Source of the DNA: an uncultured Sediminibacterium sp.
GTDB lineage: Bacteria > Bacteroidota > Bacteroidia > Chitinophagales > Chitinophagaceae
NCBI GenBank assembly: GCA_937907555.1
Contig: CALEST010000072.1
Location: forward strand, 1-13,378
Direction of reading: 5' to 3'
DNA length: 13,378 bases
Part shown: piece after piece, positions 1-6,874 of the stretch
Position numbering within the stretch: position 1 is the first letter of the stretch
Layout of the letters: each line of letters starts with the position of its first letter
The notes under the pieces: generated by a model
Databases searched by the model: none
What the model was told of the DNA's origin: nothing
What the model saw: the letters and a program-made list of their open reading frames with translations, nothing else
Made by a program: the position numbers and the translations under genes

Positions 1-2
1 AC

Positions 3-263
3 AAAAATTACCTACGCGACAGTATGGTTATCATTCGAATCAATGGCGACACTCTAGAAACATCAGAACCATACAGGCATCAGACCTTAGGTCGTTTTCA
101 TACCGACAAACCCGTCACCACCAGTCAGCGGAATCCCCGCCAGAAACTGTATGCCAGAAAAGGCTTCAGTTCCAATCAAACCTTAACAGATATTACTTAT
201 TACGATTTAGATTTAGGATCCTTCTTAATTTTGCCGGATAGCAGCGCAAATCAAAAACAATAA
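3..263 (+). CDS. Unrecognised open frame, possibly the 3' end of an upstream gene
   Basis: One forward frame is open from the left edge to a TAA 10 bases before the next gene; the first ATG in it is at base 24, giving 79 residues. The peptide is polar and basic, rich in Arg, Thr, Gln and Ser, with no hydrophobic segment, signal peptide or domain that I recognise. Against a real gene: arginine is spelled with several codons that are scarce elsewhere in the window (CGA, CGG, AGG), and a good promoter box for the next gene lies inside its last part. For it: 87 codons without a stop is longer than expected by chance at this base composition. It could be the tail of a gene starting outside the window, a small hypothetical gene, or non-coding sequence. 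I cannot assign a function. Confidence 0.25.
   Translation, partial: KNYLRDSMVIIRINGDTLETSEPYRHQTLGRFHTDKPVTTSQRNPRQKLYARKGFSSNQTLTDITYYDLDLGSFLILPDSSANQKQ
226..233 (+). promoter_or_regulatory. Candidate Bacteroidota -7 box for the aldo/keto reductase
   Basis: TAATTTTG matches the Bacteroidota sigma-ABfr -7 consensus TAnnTTTG exactly and lies 41 bases before the ATG at 274. That would give a transcript start near 238-241 and a leader of about 35 bases. No clear TTTG-like -33 box stands at the usual distance upstream, so support rests on the -7 box and its position. Confidence 0.4.
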
Positions 264-273
264 AATCATTTGT

Positions 274-1263
274 ATGGATTATAGAAGAATGGGAAGAACC
301 GGACTACAGTTAAGCGTGCTAAGTTTCGGTAGCTGGGTATCTTTTCATAAGCAAATTAATGACAACAGTGCTGATGAATTAATGGGTATTGCCTATGACC
401 ATGGCGTTAACTTCTTTGACAATGCAGAAGTGTATGCATTGGGTGAGAGTGAGAAAATGATGGGGCGTGTTTTAAAAGCAAAAAACTGGGACCGTACTTC
501 CTATACCCTTTCTTCTAAAGCTTTCTTTGGCTGGAGAGGCAAAGAGAACAAGCCCAACCAAACAGGACTAAGCAGAAAGCATCTTACAGAAGCCTGTAAC
601 GAAGCCTTGCAAAGACTTCAGACCGATTATCTCGATTTATATTTCTGTCACAGACCCGATAAAAACACACCCATTGAAGAAGTGGTGCTTACCATGAATA
701 CCCTGATTCAGCAAGGTAAAATTTTATACTGGGGCACCAGTGAATGGAGTGGCGTAGAATTAATGGAAGCCAATCGGGTTGCCCGCGATTATCGCTTGAT
801 TGGGCCTGCCATGGAGCAACCTCAGTACAATTTATTTGAAAGAGAGAAATTAGAAAAAGACTACCTGGAAGTCTTTAAAAATGTAGGGCTGGGCACTACC
901 ATCTGGAGCCCATTGGCATCCGGATTACTAACCGGCAAATACAACAACGGGATTCCCGAAGGAAGCAGACTGGCCATTGAAGGCTTTGACTGGCTGAAGG
1001 AACGCCTGATTATGGAAGAAAAAATTGAAAAAGTAAAACAATTGCAGCAACTGGCCAATGAGCTAGGTTGCAGCCTTCCTGCCTTAAGCATTGCCTGGTG
1101 CATTAAAAACGCGAACGTAACTACGGCTATTTTAGGGGCCACCAGAAAAGAACAACTGCTGGATAACTTAACCGCATTAGAAGCCCTTGCGCTATTAACC
1201 CCTGAAGTTTTGCAAAAAATCGAGGTCATTATGCAGAACAAGCCTGTCTTGGCTGAATATTAA
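274..1263 (+). CDS. Aldo/keto reductase, voltage-gated K+ channel beta subunit-like (AKR6-type)
   Basis: Predicted cytoplasmic NADPH-dependent oxidoreductase with an (alpha/beta)8 barrel that reduces aldehydes or ketones; the substrate is unknown. The full catalytic tetrad is visible: Asp49 and Tyr54 (in FDNAEVYALGESE), Lys82 (SSKAFFG) and His126 (FCHRPD). The segment WSPLASGLLTGKY (209-221) and the late cofactor-binding stretch GATRKEQLLDN (288-298) are typical of bacterial Kv-beta/YghZ-like members rather than the AKR1 group. The length of 329 residues is normal and nothing is missing. The ATG at 274 begins the family's usual YRRMGRTGL opening, so the start is secure. No potassium channel gene is visible nearby, so a channel-subunit role is not implied. 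It is followed by 63 bases and then the sigma factor; read-through is possible because I see no terminator between them. Confidence 0.93.
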   Translation: MDYRRMGRTGLQLSVLSFGSWVSFHKQINDNSADELMGIAYDHGVNFFDNAEVYALGESEKMMGRVLKAKNWDRTSYTLSSKAFFGWRGKENKPNQTGLSRKHLTEACNEALQRLQTDYLDLYFCHRPDKNTPIEEVVLTMNTLIQQGKILYWGTSEWSGVELMEANRVARDYRLIGPAMEQPQYNLFEREKLEKDYLEVFKNVGLGTTIWSPLASGLLTGKYNNGIPEGSRLAIEGFDWLKERLIMEEKIEKVKQLQQLANELGCSLPALSIAWCIKNANVTTAILGATRKEQLLDNLTALEALALLTPEVLQKIEVIMQNKPVLAEY

Positions 1264-1326
1264 GCAAAATTTTTACCAACCCTTTCCAACTTTTCATCAA
1301 ATACAACTCTTACTCATGAAAACTGC

Positions 1327-1878
1327 TTGGAACAGGTAATAGACATACAAAAAACTGCTGTAAAAAAGGCTTGCAATGGAGATGCAAAAGCCAAGGCTTG
1401 GTTATACGAGCAATACAGCAGAGCTATGTTTAATATTTGTACCAGGATGACGGGTAACCCATCGGATGCAGAAGACGTATTACAAGATTGCTTTGTGATT
1501 GCATTCAAAAACCTGCATCAGCTTAAAGTGGCTGAGCAGTTTGGAGGGTGGCTCAAAAGAATTGTGGTAAACGAATGCATTCGCTTTTGTAAAAAAAATA
1601 TACAATGGGAAACCTGGGACAGCGATAAGCAGGGGAATCTGGTAGAAGAAGAAACTGAATGGTGGAAGACCATTGATTTCAAAATCATTCACCGGACCAT
1701 CAAAGAATTACCCGAAGGATGCAGACAGGTTTTTACACTGTATGTATTCGAAGACTATTCGCACAAACAAATTGCGGAAAGCATGGGCATTTCAGAATCA
1801 ACCAGCAAAAGTCAGTACCAGCGAGCCCGAACCCTTTTACAAACGAGAATACAAAAACAAATTCAACTACATGGATGA
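1327..1878 (+). CDS. ECF-type RNA polymerase sigma-70 factor
   Basis: Small alternative sigma factor of 183 residues that would direct core RNA polymerase to a limited set of promoters. Region 2 spans about 22-90 with the conserved AEDVLQDCF (48-56) and the -10-recognising helix around FGGWLKRIVVN. Region 4 spans about 118-175 with ELPEGCRQVFTLYVFEDYSHKQIA and a helix-turn-helix ending SESTSKSQYQRAR. No extra C-terminal domain is present. The start is odd: the frame has no ATG between the preceding stop at 1261 and the conserved region, so the best start is TTG at 1327. A nearby ATG at 1316 is in another frame and reads only seven codons. The stop overlaps the ATG of the next gene (ATGGATGA), the usual arrangement for a sigma factor with its anti-sigma partner. 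The target promoter is unknown; self-activation is plausible but not shown. Confidence 0.92.
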   Translation: MEQVIDIQKTAVKKACNGDAKAKAWLYEQYSRAMFNICTRMTGNPSDAEDVLQDCFVIAFKNLHQLKVAEQFGGWLKRIVVNECIRFCKKNIQWETWDSDKQGNLVEEETEWWKTIDFKIIHRTIKELPEGCRQVFTLYVFEDYSHKQIAESMGISESTSKSQYQRARTLLQTRIQKQIQLHG

Positions 1879-2683
1879 ATTTAAAAAATACTTGCAAGAA
1901 AACCGAACGGCCCTAGACTTGGACGAACCAGGACCTAAGAGCTGGGAAAAAGTGCAGGCCAAACTACAGGAAGAACGTCCAGTTGCTAAAGTGGTGGCTA
2001 TCAAAAAATATTTTCAATGGTCGGTGGCAGCTTGTGTGTTTGTATTGGCAGGCATTGGGCTATGGTCTTTACTAGATTCAAAACCGGAAACGCTTCAGCA
2101 GCGGGTTCTTAACGCACCAAATGATAATGCAACGGTGGGGGTTGAGAATACATTGGAGAAGCCTGTAAATACTGGGGCAGAAAATAACAATACCATTGAA
2201 ATTCTGCCCGGAAATGAGGCCGGAGAAAAAGTATTGAATAGTGCCGGTAGCATATCAAATATAGCCGCAAGCAAAAATACCAGGCCTTATAAAACCAACG
2301 TCACCCCACAAGCCAACACTAGCGCTCAAGGTTTGTCGAAAGATGTTCTTGCTTCCCTGGCCAGTGTAGAAAGTGGATTCACTCAGGTCATCAATTTGCA
2401 AAGAGGCAAAATCAGCACCACTCCTATGTATGCAGAATCGGCTGCTTACTTCAATGAATTCAAAATGCAGATTCAGCAGATTGAAGCCGATGAAAAACAA
2501 CTGAAAAAAGAAATCAGCAAAAAAGGACTTACTGCCAATCAGCTTGATCAACTGATTGACCTGTATCAATATAAATTAACCGTTCTGAAACAGCTGCAGC
2601 TGGAGATGAACAAAACCAACAATCGTTTCAAACAAAACCGCGGACCCGTAGACTCCACCTGCGCCTACTTTATCAATATCTAA
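1871..2683 (+). CDS. Putative anti-sigma factor, single-span inner-membrane protein
   Basis: Protein of 270 residues, started at the ATG at 1871, which overlaps the sigma gene's end by eight bases; the longer frame upstream of it merely shadows the sigma gene. The N-terminal 45 residues are charged and predicted cytoplasmic. A single membrane segment follows at about 50-67 (WSVAACVFVLAGIGLWSLL), then a long polar, Asn/Thr-rich linker (about 70-160), and a helical, charged segment likely to form a coiled coil (about 190-255). The topology would be N-in, C-out. The role as anti-sigma factor is inferred from gene order, translational coupling and topology; there is no zinc-binding HxxxCxxC motif and no recognisable FecR domain. 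The only cysteines are Cys55 in the membrane segment and Cys264 near the C-terminus. The next gene begins 23 bases downstream, so all three genes probably share one transcript. Confidence 0.72.
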   Translation: MDEFKKYLQENRTALDLDEPGPKSWEKVQAKLQEERPVAKVVAIKKYFQWSVAACVFVLAGIGLWSLLDSKPETLQQRVLNAPNDNATVGVENTLEKPVNTGAENNNTIEILPGNEAGEKVLNSAGSISNIAASKNTRPYKTNVTPQANTSAQGLSKDVLASLASVESGFTQVINLQRGKISTTPMYAESAAYFNEFKMQIQQIEADEKQLKKEISKKGLTANQLDQLIDLYQYKLTVLKQLQLEMNKTNNRFKQNRGPVDSTCAYFINI

Positions 2684-2706
2684 TTTTTGATTTTAAAAAC
2701 AGTATT

Positions 2707-4161
2707 ATGAAAAATAGAATTCAACAATCCCTTCTGGTAGCAGCCTGTATGCTAAGCTTTGCTTCAGCATCTGCACAGCAATCTACTGCTGAAAAACAAG
2801 CAGAGAAAGAAAGACAGAAAACCGAAAAAGAAATGCAAAAGGCTGAAAAGGAAATTAAAGCGGCCAATATAGAAGTACGCAAATCTGTAAAAGAAAGCAT
2901 GGCGAAAGCCCTGGAACCCATTGTAGTTGAAGGTTTCCCAATGAATGGCCCCCGTGCAATCACCGTTACTGGATTTCCGGGTGATCGTTTTTTTAATGAG
3001 TCTTATAGCTTCAAAGATTTAAAGGATGTTAAATCCAAAGAAATCAGTCAGGAAATCAGTGTTGCTAAATCTGCTGAAATTTTCATTGACAATACTTCCA
3101 GGAATCTTCAAATAAAAACCTGGGACCAGCCAAAAGTAAAAGTGGTTACCACTGTATATTTTGAAGGAGAAGGTAAATTAACCGATGAAGAATGGTTTGA
3201 GAAAATGAACCTTTCCTTAAAAACAGTAGGAAATATGGTTCGCGTTAAATCGGGAACCATCTCAGGAGGAAGCTATACCATCAATGGAAATACTTTTGGA
3301 TGGAGCGGCAATCCTGCAGTAGCAGTATTCAATGATAAAGGTGAAAATATTGGAAGTAAATCGAACATAAAAAGAGTGGTGACCATTTACTTACCATCAG
3401 CAGCCAAACTGGATGTAGATACCAAATACGCAGACTTACAGATTACAGGCAATGCAGGAACAGCCACCATCAGTATTACGAACGGAAATGTAGAGGCGGA
3501 AAGCTTTACCAAACTATTTCTACGCTCCAAATACTCTAATGTAAACATTGAAAACGCAGGGGTAGCAGAAATTGAATTCATGAACGGTCGTTTCAGTGCA
3601 CGTAGTATTGCAGATGCAGACCTCGACACCAAATATGCAACCGTAGAAATTGGCAGCACCAAGAAAGCCGTATTCAGAAGTACCAATGACGAATACGAAA
3701 TTGACGAAGCAGATGAATTAAGAGGCAGAAAGAACTACGGAAACCTAAGAGTGACTCAGTTGAATGGTTCGCTTGAAATGGATGGCACCAATGCAGATGT
3801 AAAAATCAGAAATGTAGGAGCCAATCTAAGTTTGATTAAAATAGACAATAAATACGCAGACATTCGCATCCCAGTAAGAAATGTAAAAAACTATACGGTG
3901 AATTTCAACGGGGCTTACAGCACTGTTTATGGCAACTTTGAGAAAGAGCCAGTGGTAGTAGAAGAATCAAAAAAACCTTTATTGAAAGAAAAGGAAAAAG
4001 AAACCGATGCATTGGCCAGACAGTTAATTGAAATCAACCGTTCTGTAACCCGGTTTGCGCAGGCAGGAGGCAATGAATCCCGCTTTACCGCTAAAGTTGG
4101 GGAAGGCAAGGGACTAAAAATTGAGATGAATTGTCAGAATTGTACCGTAGACTTTAAATAA
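2707..4161 (+). CDS. Secreted DUF4097-like putative adhesin with beta-repeat region
   Basis: Exported protein of 484 residues. A Sec signal peptide covers residues 1 to about 24, ending ASASAQ. A Lys/Glu/Gln-rich helical stretch, probably a coiled coil, covers about 26-66. The rest is beta-rich with Asn/Gly turns and a recurring K-Y motif about every 34-39 residues: DTKYADLQI (238), RSKYSNVNI (273), DTKYATVEI (307), KNYGNLRV (342) and NKYADIRI (381). This pattern fits the single-stranded beta-helix-like fold of the DUF4097 putative adhesin family, here with a charged linker (about 411-435) and a tail containing Cys476-x-x-Cys479. Those are the only cysteines of the mature protein. No membrane anchor, lipobox or C-terminal sorting domain is visible, so it is probably periplasmic or surface-associated. 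As the third gene of the sigma operon it may be an output or ligand of that system. The adhesin label is the family name, not a demonstrated function. Confidence 0.75.
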   Translation: MKNRIQQSLLVAACMLSFASASAQQSTAEKQAEKERQKTEKEMQKAEKEIKAANIEVRKSVKESMAKALEPIVVEGFPMNGPRAITVTGFPGDRFFNESYSFKDLKDVKSKEISQEISVAKSAEIFIDNTSRNLQIKTWDQPKVKVVTTVYFEGEGKLTDEEWFEKMNLSLKTVGNMVRVKSGTISGGSYTINGNTFGWSGNPAVAVFNDKGENIGSKSNIKRVVTIYLPSAAKLDVDTKYADLQITGNAGTATISITNGNVEAESFTKLFLRSKYSNVNIENAGVAEIEFMNGRFSARSIADADLDTKYATVEIGSTKKAVFRSTNDEYEIDEADELRGRKNYGNLRVTQLNGSLEMDGTNADVKIRNVGANLSLIKIDNKYADIRIPVRNVKNYTVNFNGAYSTVYGNFEKEPVVVEESKKPLLKEKEKETDALARQLIEINRSVTRFAQAGGNESRFTAKVGEGKGLKIEMNCQNCTVDFK

Positions 4162-4185
4162 AAAAACTATATAAACTTTACAGCG

Positions 4186-4208
4186 CCGATTCTCATGTGT
4201 TAAATCGG
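4186..4208 (+). other. Small hairpin in the 3' leader of the sigma operon terminator
   Basis: CCGATT (4186-4191) pairs with AATCGG (4203-4208) across an 11-base loop, five bases before the main terminator stem. With a flanking G-U pair the stem is seven pairs. It may protect the transcript's 3' end, or be chance. Confidence 0.35.
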
Positions 4209-4212
4209 TCAC

Positions 4213-4241
4213 GTACCCCGTTTCTACGGGGTACTTTGTTT
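4213..4241 (+). terminator. Rho-independent terminator after the sigma/anti-sigma/adhesin operon
   Basis: GTACCCCG (4213-4220) and CGGGGTAC (4227-4234) form a perfect eight-pair stem with a six-base loop (TTTCTA), followed by TTTGTTT. The T-rich tail exists only on the plus strand, so it terminates the sigma operon. It ends 28 bases before the next gene's start, which separates the two transcription units. Confidence 0.85.
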
Positions 4242-4253
4242 GGGTATAACCCT

Positions 4254-4261
4254 TAACTTTG
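4254..4261 (+). promoter_or_regulatory. Candidate -7 box for the CorC/TatC/RpiB/M28 unit, implying an almost leaderless mRNA
   Basis: TAACTTTG fits TAnnTTTG exactly and lies between the terminator and the ATG at 4269. A transcript start six to eight bases past the box would fall at about 4267-4269, directly at the start codon. TTTG sequences occur at 4235-4238 and 4239-4242, but the spacing to the -7 box (15 bases or fewer) is shorter than the usual 17-23, so the -33 element is doubtful. Confidence 0.42.
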
Positions 4262-4268
4262 GCTTATT

Positions 4269-5528
4269 ATGGCGCATTTCTATACCATTCTTAGTATAGT
4301 GGGTACTTTATTGTTCATTGGCTTCTTTGCCGGATACGAAATAGCATTCGTTACCGCTAACAGGCTCAGCATAGAACTAAAGAAAAAACAGGGAAAAAGA
4401 AGCGGCATCATTCTGGCACAATTCATTGAATCTCCTGCAAGATTTATTGGTACCTGTTTAATAGGGGTGAATTTATTCCTGGTAATTTATGGTTTGCTTT
4501 TCGATGAACTGTTGAAAGCAGGCATCTGGTTGCCCTTGAAGATTGAAAACGAATTTTTAAAACTGGCTTTTGACACATTGCTATCTACATTGGTTGTGCT
4601 GGTGATCGGCAAGTTTTTACCCAAAGCCATTTTCAGAGCCAAAAGCGATAGCCTGCTCTTTGTATTTGCACCTATTGCCAACTTTTTTCACAACTTATTT
4701 TCACCGCTGACCAACCTATTCGTTAACATTTCTCAATGGATATTAAAGTACTTGTTCAATGTTAGGGTAAAAGATAAAAACGAAGCTTTTACCAAAATAG
4801 ACCTGGAGCATTTTTTTCAGCAAACCAAAGATCAGGACGAAGAAAATCAGGAATTAAATACAGAGCTATTCGAAAATGCCTTGAGTTTGCCTACGGTTAA
4901 AATAAGACAGTGCCTGGTTCCCAGAACTGAAATTGTAGCATTGGAGGTAAACGACAGTATTGCAGAAGCTAGGGCATTGTTCATTCAAACCAAACTAAGC
5001 AAATTACTGGTGTACGAAAACAGCATTGACAATATCGTAGGGTATATTCATCAGTTAGACTTGTTTAACCGCCCCGAAAATATCAAAGCCATGCTACACC
5101 CGATTGTTGCGGTTCCTGAAAGCATGAGTGCCACGGACCTGATTAACAAGTTTACCAAAGAGAGAAAAAGTATTGCCTGGGTGGTGGATGAATTTGGTGG
5201 AACATCGGGTATTGTTACCATGGAAGATTTACTGGAAGAGATTTTCGGAGAAATTCAGGATGAATACGATACAGAAGAATTTGTTGAAAAACAATTGGCC
5301 GAAGATGAATTTATTTTCAGTGGCCGACTGGAACTGGATTACCTGAATGAAAAATACAATCTCGACTTTCCTACCAGTGATTCAGAAACATTGAGCGGAT
5401 ATATTATCAGCGAACACGAAACCATTCCCAAACAAAAAGAAACCATCATCATCAATAATTTCAAGTTTGATATTCTAACTGTATCTGAAAGAAGAATTGA
5501 AATGGTAAAGATGAAAGTACTTCAATAA
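4269..5528 (+). CDS. CNNM/CorC (HlyC) family membrane protein with CBS pair
   Basis: Inner-membrane protein of 419 residues in the usual domain order. An N-terminal DUF21/CNNM membrane domain has hydrophobic segments at about 4-28, 56-80, 98-120 and 128-160, with GKFLPKAI (114-121) where relatives have GE-x-x-PK. The signature VPRTEI (217-222) opens the two CBS domains (to about 335), which contain VDEFGGTSGIVTMEDLLEE (306-324). A CorC_HlyC C-terminal domain covers about 345-415. Family members are linked to Mg2+/Co2+ efflux or homeostasis; the 'hemolysin' name is historical. A related Bacteroidota protein, GldE, is tied to gliding, but no gld genes are nearby and I do not assign that name. 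The start is the only Met ahead of the first membrane helix. tatC begins one base after the stop, implying cotranscription. Confidence 0.9.
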   Translation: MAHFYTILSIVGTLLFIGFFAGYEIAFVTANRLSIELKKKQGKRSGIILAQFIESPARFIGTCLIGVNLFLVIYGLLFDELLKAGIWLPLKIENEFLKLAFDTLLSTLVVLVIGKFLPKAIFRAKSDSLLFVFAPIANFFHNLFSPLTNLFVNISQWILKYLFNVRVKDKNEAFTKIDLEHFFQQTKDQDEENQELNTELFENALSLPTVKIRQCLVPRTEIVALEVNDSIAEARALFIQTKLSKLLVYENSIDNIVGYIHQLDLFNRPENIKAMLHPIVAVPESMSATDLINKFTKERKSIAWVVDEFGGTSGIVTMEDLLEEIFGEIQDEYDTEEFVEKQLAEDEFIFSGRLELDYLNEKYNLDFPTSDSETLSGYIISEHETIPKQKETIIINNFKFDILTVSERRIEMVKMKVLQ

Positions 5529-5529
5529 T

Positions 5530-6384
5530 ATGGCACTATTTAACAGAAAAGCGGCGGAAGATCAGGAAGAAATGTCTTTTATAGACCATCTGGAAGAATT
5601 AAGAGGGCATATTATTCGCTCCATTGTTTCCATACTCGTAATGGCGGTGGTCATTTTTATTTATCGCAACTGGATTTTCGATAATATCATTGTAGGTCCT
5701 ATCAACAAGGATTTTGTTAGTTATAAAGCTCTTTGCGATTTTAGTCAATGGCTGGGCATTGGAGACGCACTTTGTATGCCTCCGGTAGAAGTAACCATGC
5801 AGAGTACTACATTCGGCGGACAGTTCTTAAGTACCATCAGCATGGCCATTGTAGGTGGCATCATCATGGCTTTCCCGTATATCTTCTGGGAGTTCTGGCG
5901 TTTTGTAAAACCTGCTTTGAAAGAGAAGGAAGTAAAAAACACTCGCTTCATTATTTTCTGGGTTTCTTTCTTTTTCTTTTGTGGCGCAGCATTCGGATAC
6001 TTTTTATTAGGACCTTTTACCTTTAACTTTTTAGCTGGTTTTCAATTGGGAACCGAAAATATGATTGTTACCCGCCCTACTTTTTCTGATTATTTAGACA
6101 ACCTCACCAATATTATTTTAGGATGTGGACTAGCATTTGAATTACCGGTGCTAGCACATGTACTAACACAGATTGGGATTGTTACACCCAGTTTCTTAAG
6201 AGCCACCCGTAAATATGCAGTTGTAATCATCTTGATTGTAGCTGCTTTTATTACCCCCAGTCCTGACTGGATGAGTCAGTTGATTGTGTTTATTCCCTTA
6301 TTCCTTCTATATGAATTGAGTATTTTGGTATCTGCCAAAGTGTACAGAAAACTGGAAAAAGAAGAAGACAAGGAGTGGGATTAA
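5530..6384 (+). CDS. tatC: Sec-independent (twin-arginine) protein translocase subunit TatC
   Basis: Polytopic inner-membrane receptor of the Tat system, which recognises twin-arginine signal peptides and exports folded proteins. At 284 residues with about six hydrophobic segments it is a full-length TatC. Family features are present: FIDHLEELRGHIIRS near the N-terminus, where Glu23 corresponds to E. coli Glu15; PALKEKE (128-134), where Glu134 aligns with E. coli Glu103; FGYFLLGPFTFNFL (155-168); AFELPVLAHVL (202-212); and ITPSPD (241-246). The first periplasmic loop is enlarged (about 55-90) and carries Cys69 and Cys82, which I recall as common in Bacteroidota TatC. The gene starts one base after the preceding stop. 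TatA is not in the window, so the rest of the translocase is encoded elsewhere. Confidence 0.95.
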   Translation: MALFNRKAAEDQEEMSFIDHLEELRGHIIRSIVSILVMAVVIFIYRNWIFDNIIVGPINKDFVSYKALCDFSQWLGIGDALCMPPVEVTMQSTTFGGQFLSTISMAIVGGIIMAFPYIFWEFWRFVKPALKEKEVKNTRFIIFWVSFFFFCGAAFGYFLLGPFTFNFLAGFQLGTENMIVTRPTFSDYLDNLTNIILGCGLAFELPVLAHVLTQIGIVTPSFLRATRKYAVVIILIVAAFITPSPDWMSQLIVFIPLFLLYELSILVSAKVYRKLEKEEDKEWD

Positions 6385-6407
6385 TAAGAAGAAGTAAAAC
6401 CCTTAGT

Positions 6408-6863
6408 ATGCCATATGTTTTTGATGCTTCCAAACCCATTTCCATTGGAAGTGACCACGCAGGATTTGGTTATAAATCTGCACTAATTTCCTGGTTAACC
6501 GAAAAAGGTTATAAAGTTACCGACCATGGAACTTTTTCATTGGATTCAGTGGATTATCCCGACTTTGCACATCCCACAGCGAGTGCGGTAGAAAAAGGAG
6601 AATCTGGTTTTGGTATTTTAATCTGTGGCAGTGCAAATGGTGTAGCCATTACCGCTAATAAACACCAGGGCATCAGAGCCGCCATCTGCTGGCAGAATGA
6701 TGTTGCAGAACTGTCCAGATTGCATAACGACGCAAATATTATTTGCATTCCTGCCAGATTTGTAGCACTCCCTTTGGCTGAACAAATGATTGACCTATTT
6801 ATGAACACTCCTTTTGAAGGTGGAAGACACGCAAATAGAGTAAACAAAATAAGCTGTAACTAA
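6408..6863 (+). CDS. rpiB: Ribose-5-phosphate isomerase B
   Basis: Cytoplasmic enzyme of the non-oxidative pentose phosphate pathway that interconverts ribose 5-phosphate and ribulose 5-phosphate. With the ATG at 6408 it has 151 residues, the usual RpiB length. The phosphate and active-site motifs are intact: GSDHAG (14-19, with Asp16 and His17), DYPDFA (49-54), ILICGSANGVAI (70-81, with catalytic-type Cys73), HNDAN (106-110) and FEGGRHANRV (136-145). Members of the same LacAB/RpiB family include galactose-6-phosphate and allose-6-phosphate isomerases, but there is no sugar operon here, so RpiB is the better call. A GTG at 6375 in the same frame would overlap tatC by ten bases and add 11 residues of unconserved basic sequence, so I prefer the ATG. 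It lies in the four-gene unit 23 bases after tatC. Confidence 0.93.
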   Translation: MPYVFDASKPISIGSDHAGFGYKSALISWLTEKGYKVTDHGTFSLDSVDYPDFAHPTASAVEKGESGFGILICGSANGVAITANKHQGIRAAICWQNDVAELSRLHNDANIICIPARFVALPLAEQMIDLFMNTPFEGGRHANRVNKISCN

Positions 6864-6874
6864 AATAAAAAGTC

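Noticed and set aside
861..1241. Minus-strand open frame inside the aldo/keto reductase
   Set aside because: Antisense shadow of an intact, well-recognised gene, with no domain or promoter of its own.
1673..1870. Long N-terminal extension of the anti-sigma frame, starting at an ATG at 1673
   Set aside because: It lies wholly within the sigma factor region 4 coding sequence in another frame. The ATG at 1871 gives a sensible short cytoplasmic N-terminus and the standard ATGGATGA overlap.
2681..2689. TAATTTTTG just before the adhesin gene as a -7 box
   Set aside because: It has one base too many between TA and TTTG, overlaps the preceding stop codon, and the 23-base spacing already fits cotranscription.
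5748..6026. Plus-strand 92-residue frame inside tatC
   Set aside because: Out-of-frame reading within conserved TatC segments; no separate start context or recognisable domain.
6375..6407. GTG start for rpiB overlapping tatC
   Set aside because: It adds 11 residues before the family's normal beginning; the ATG at 6408 gives the usual RpiB length and N-terminus.
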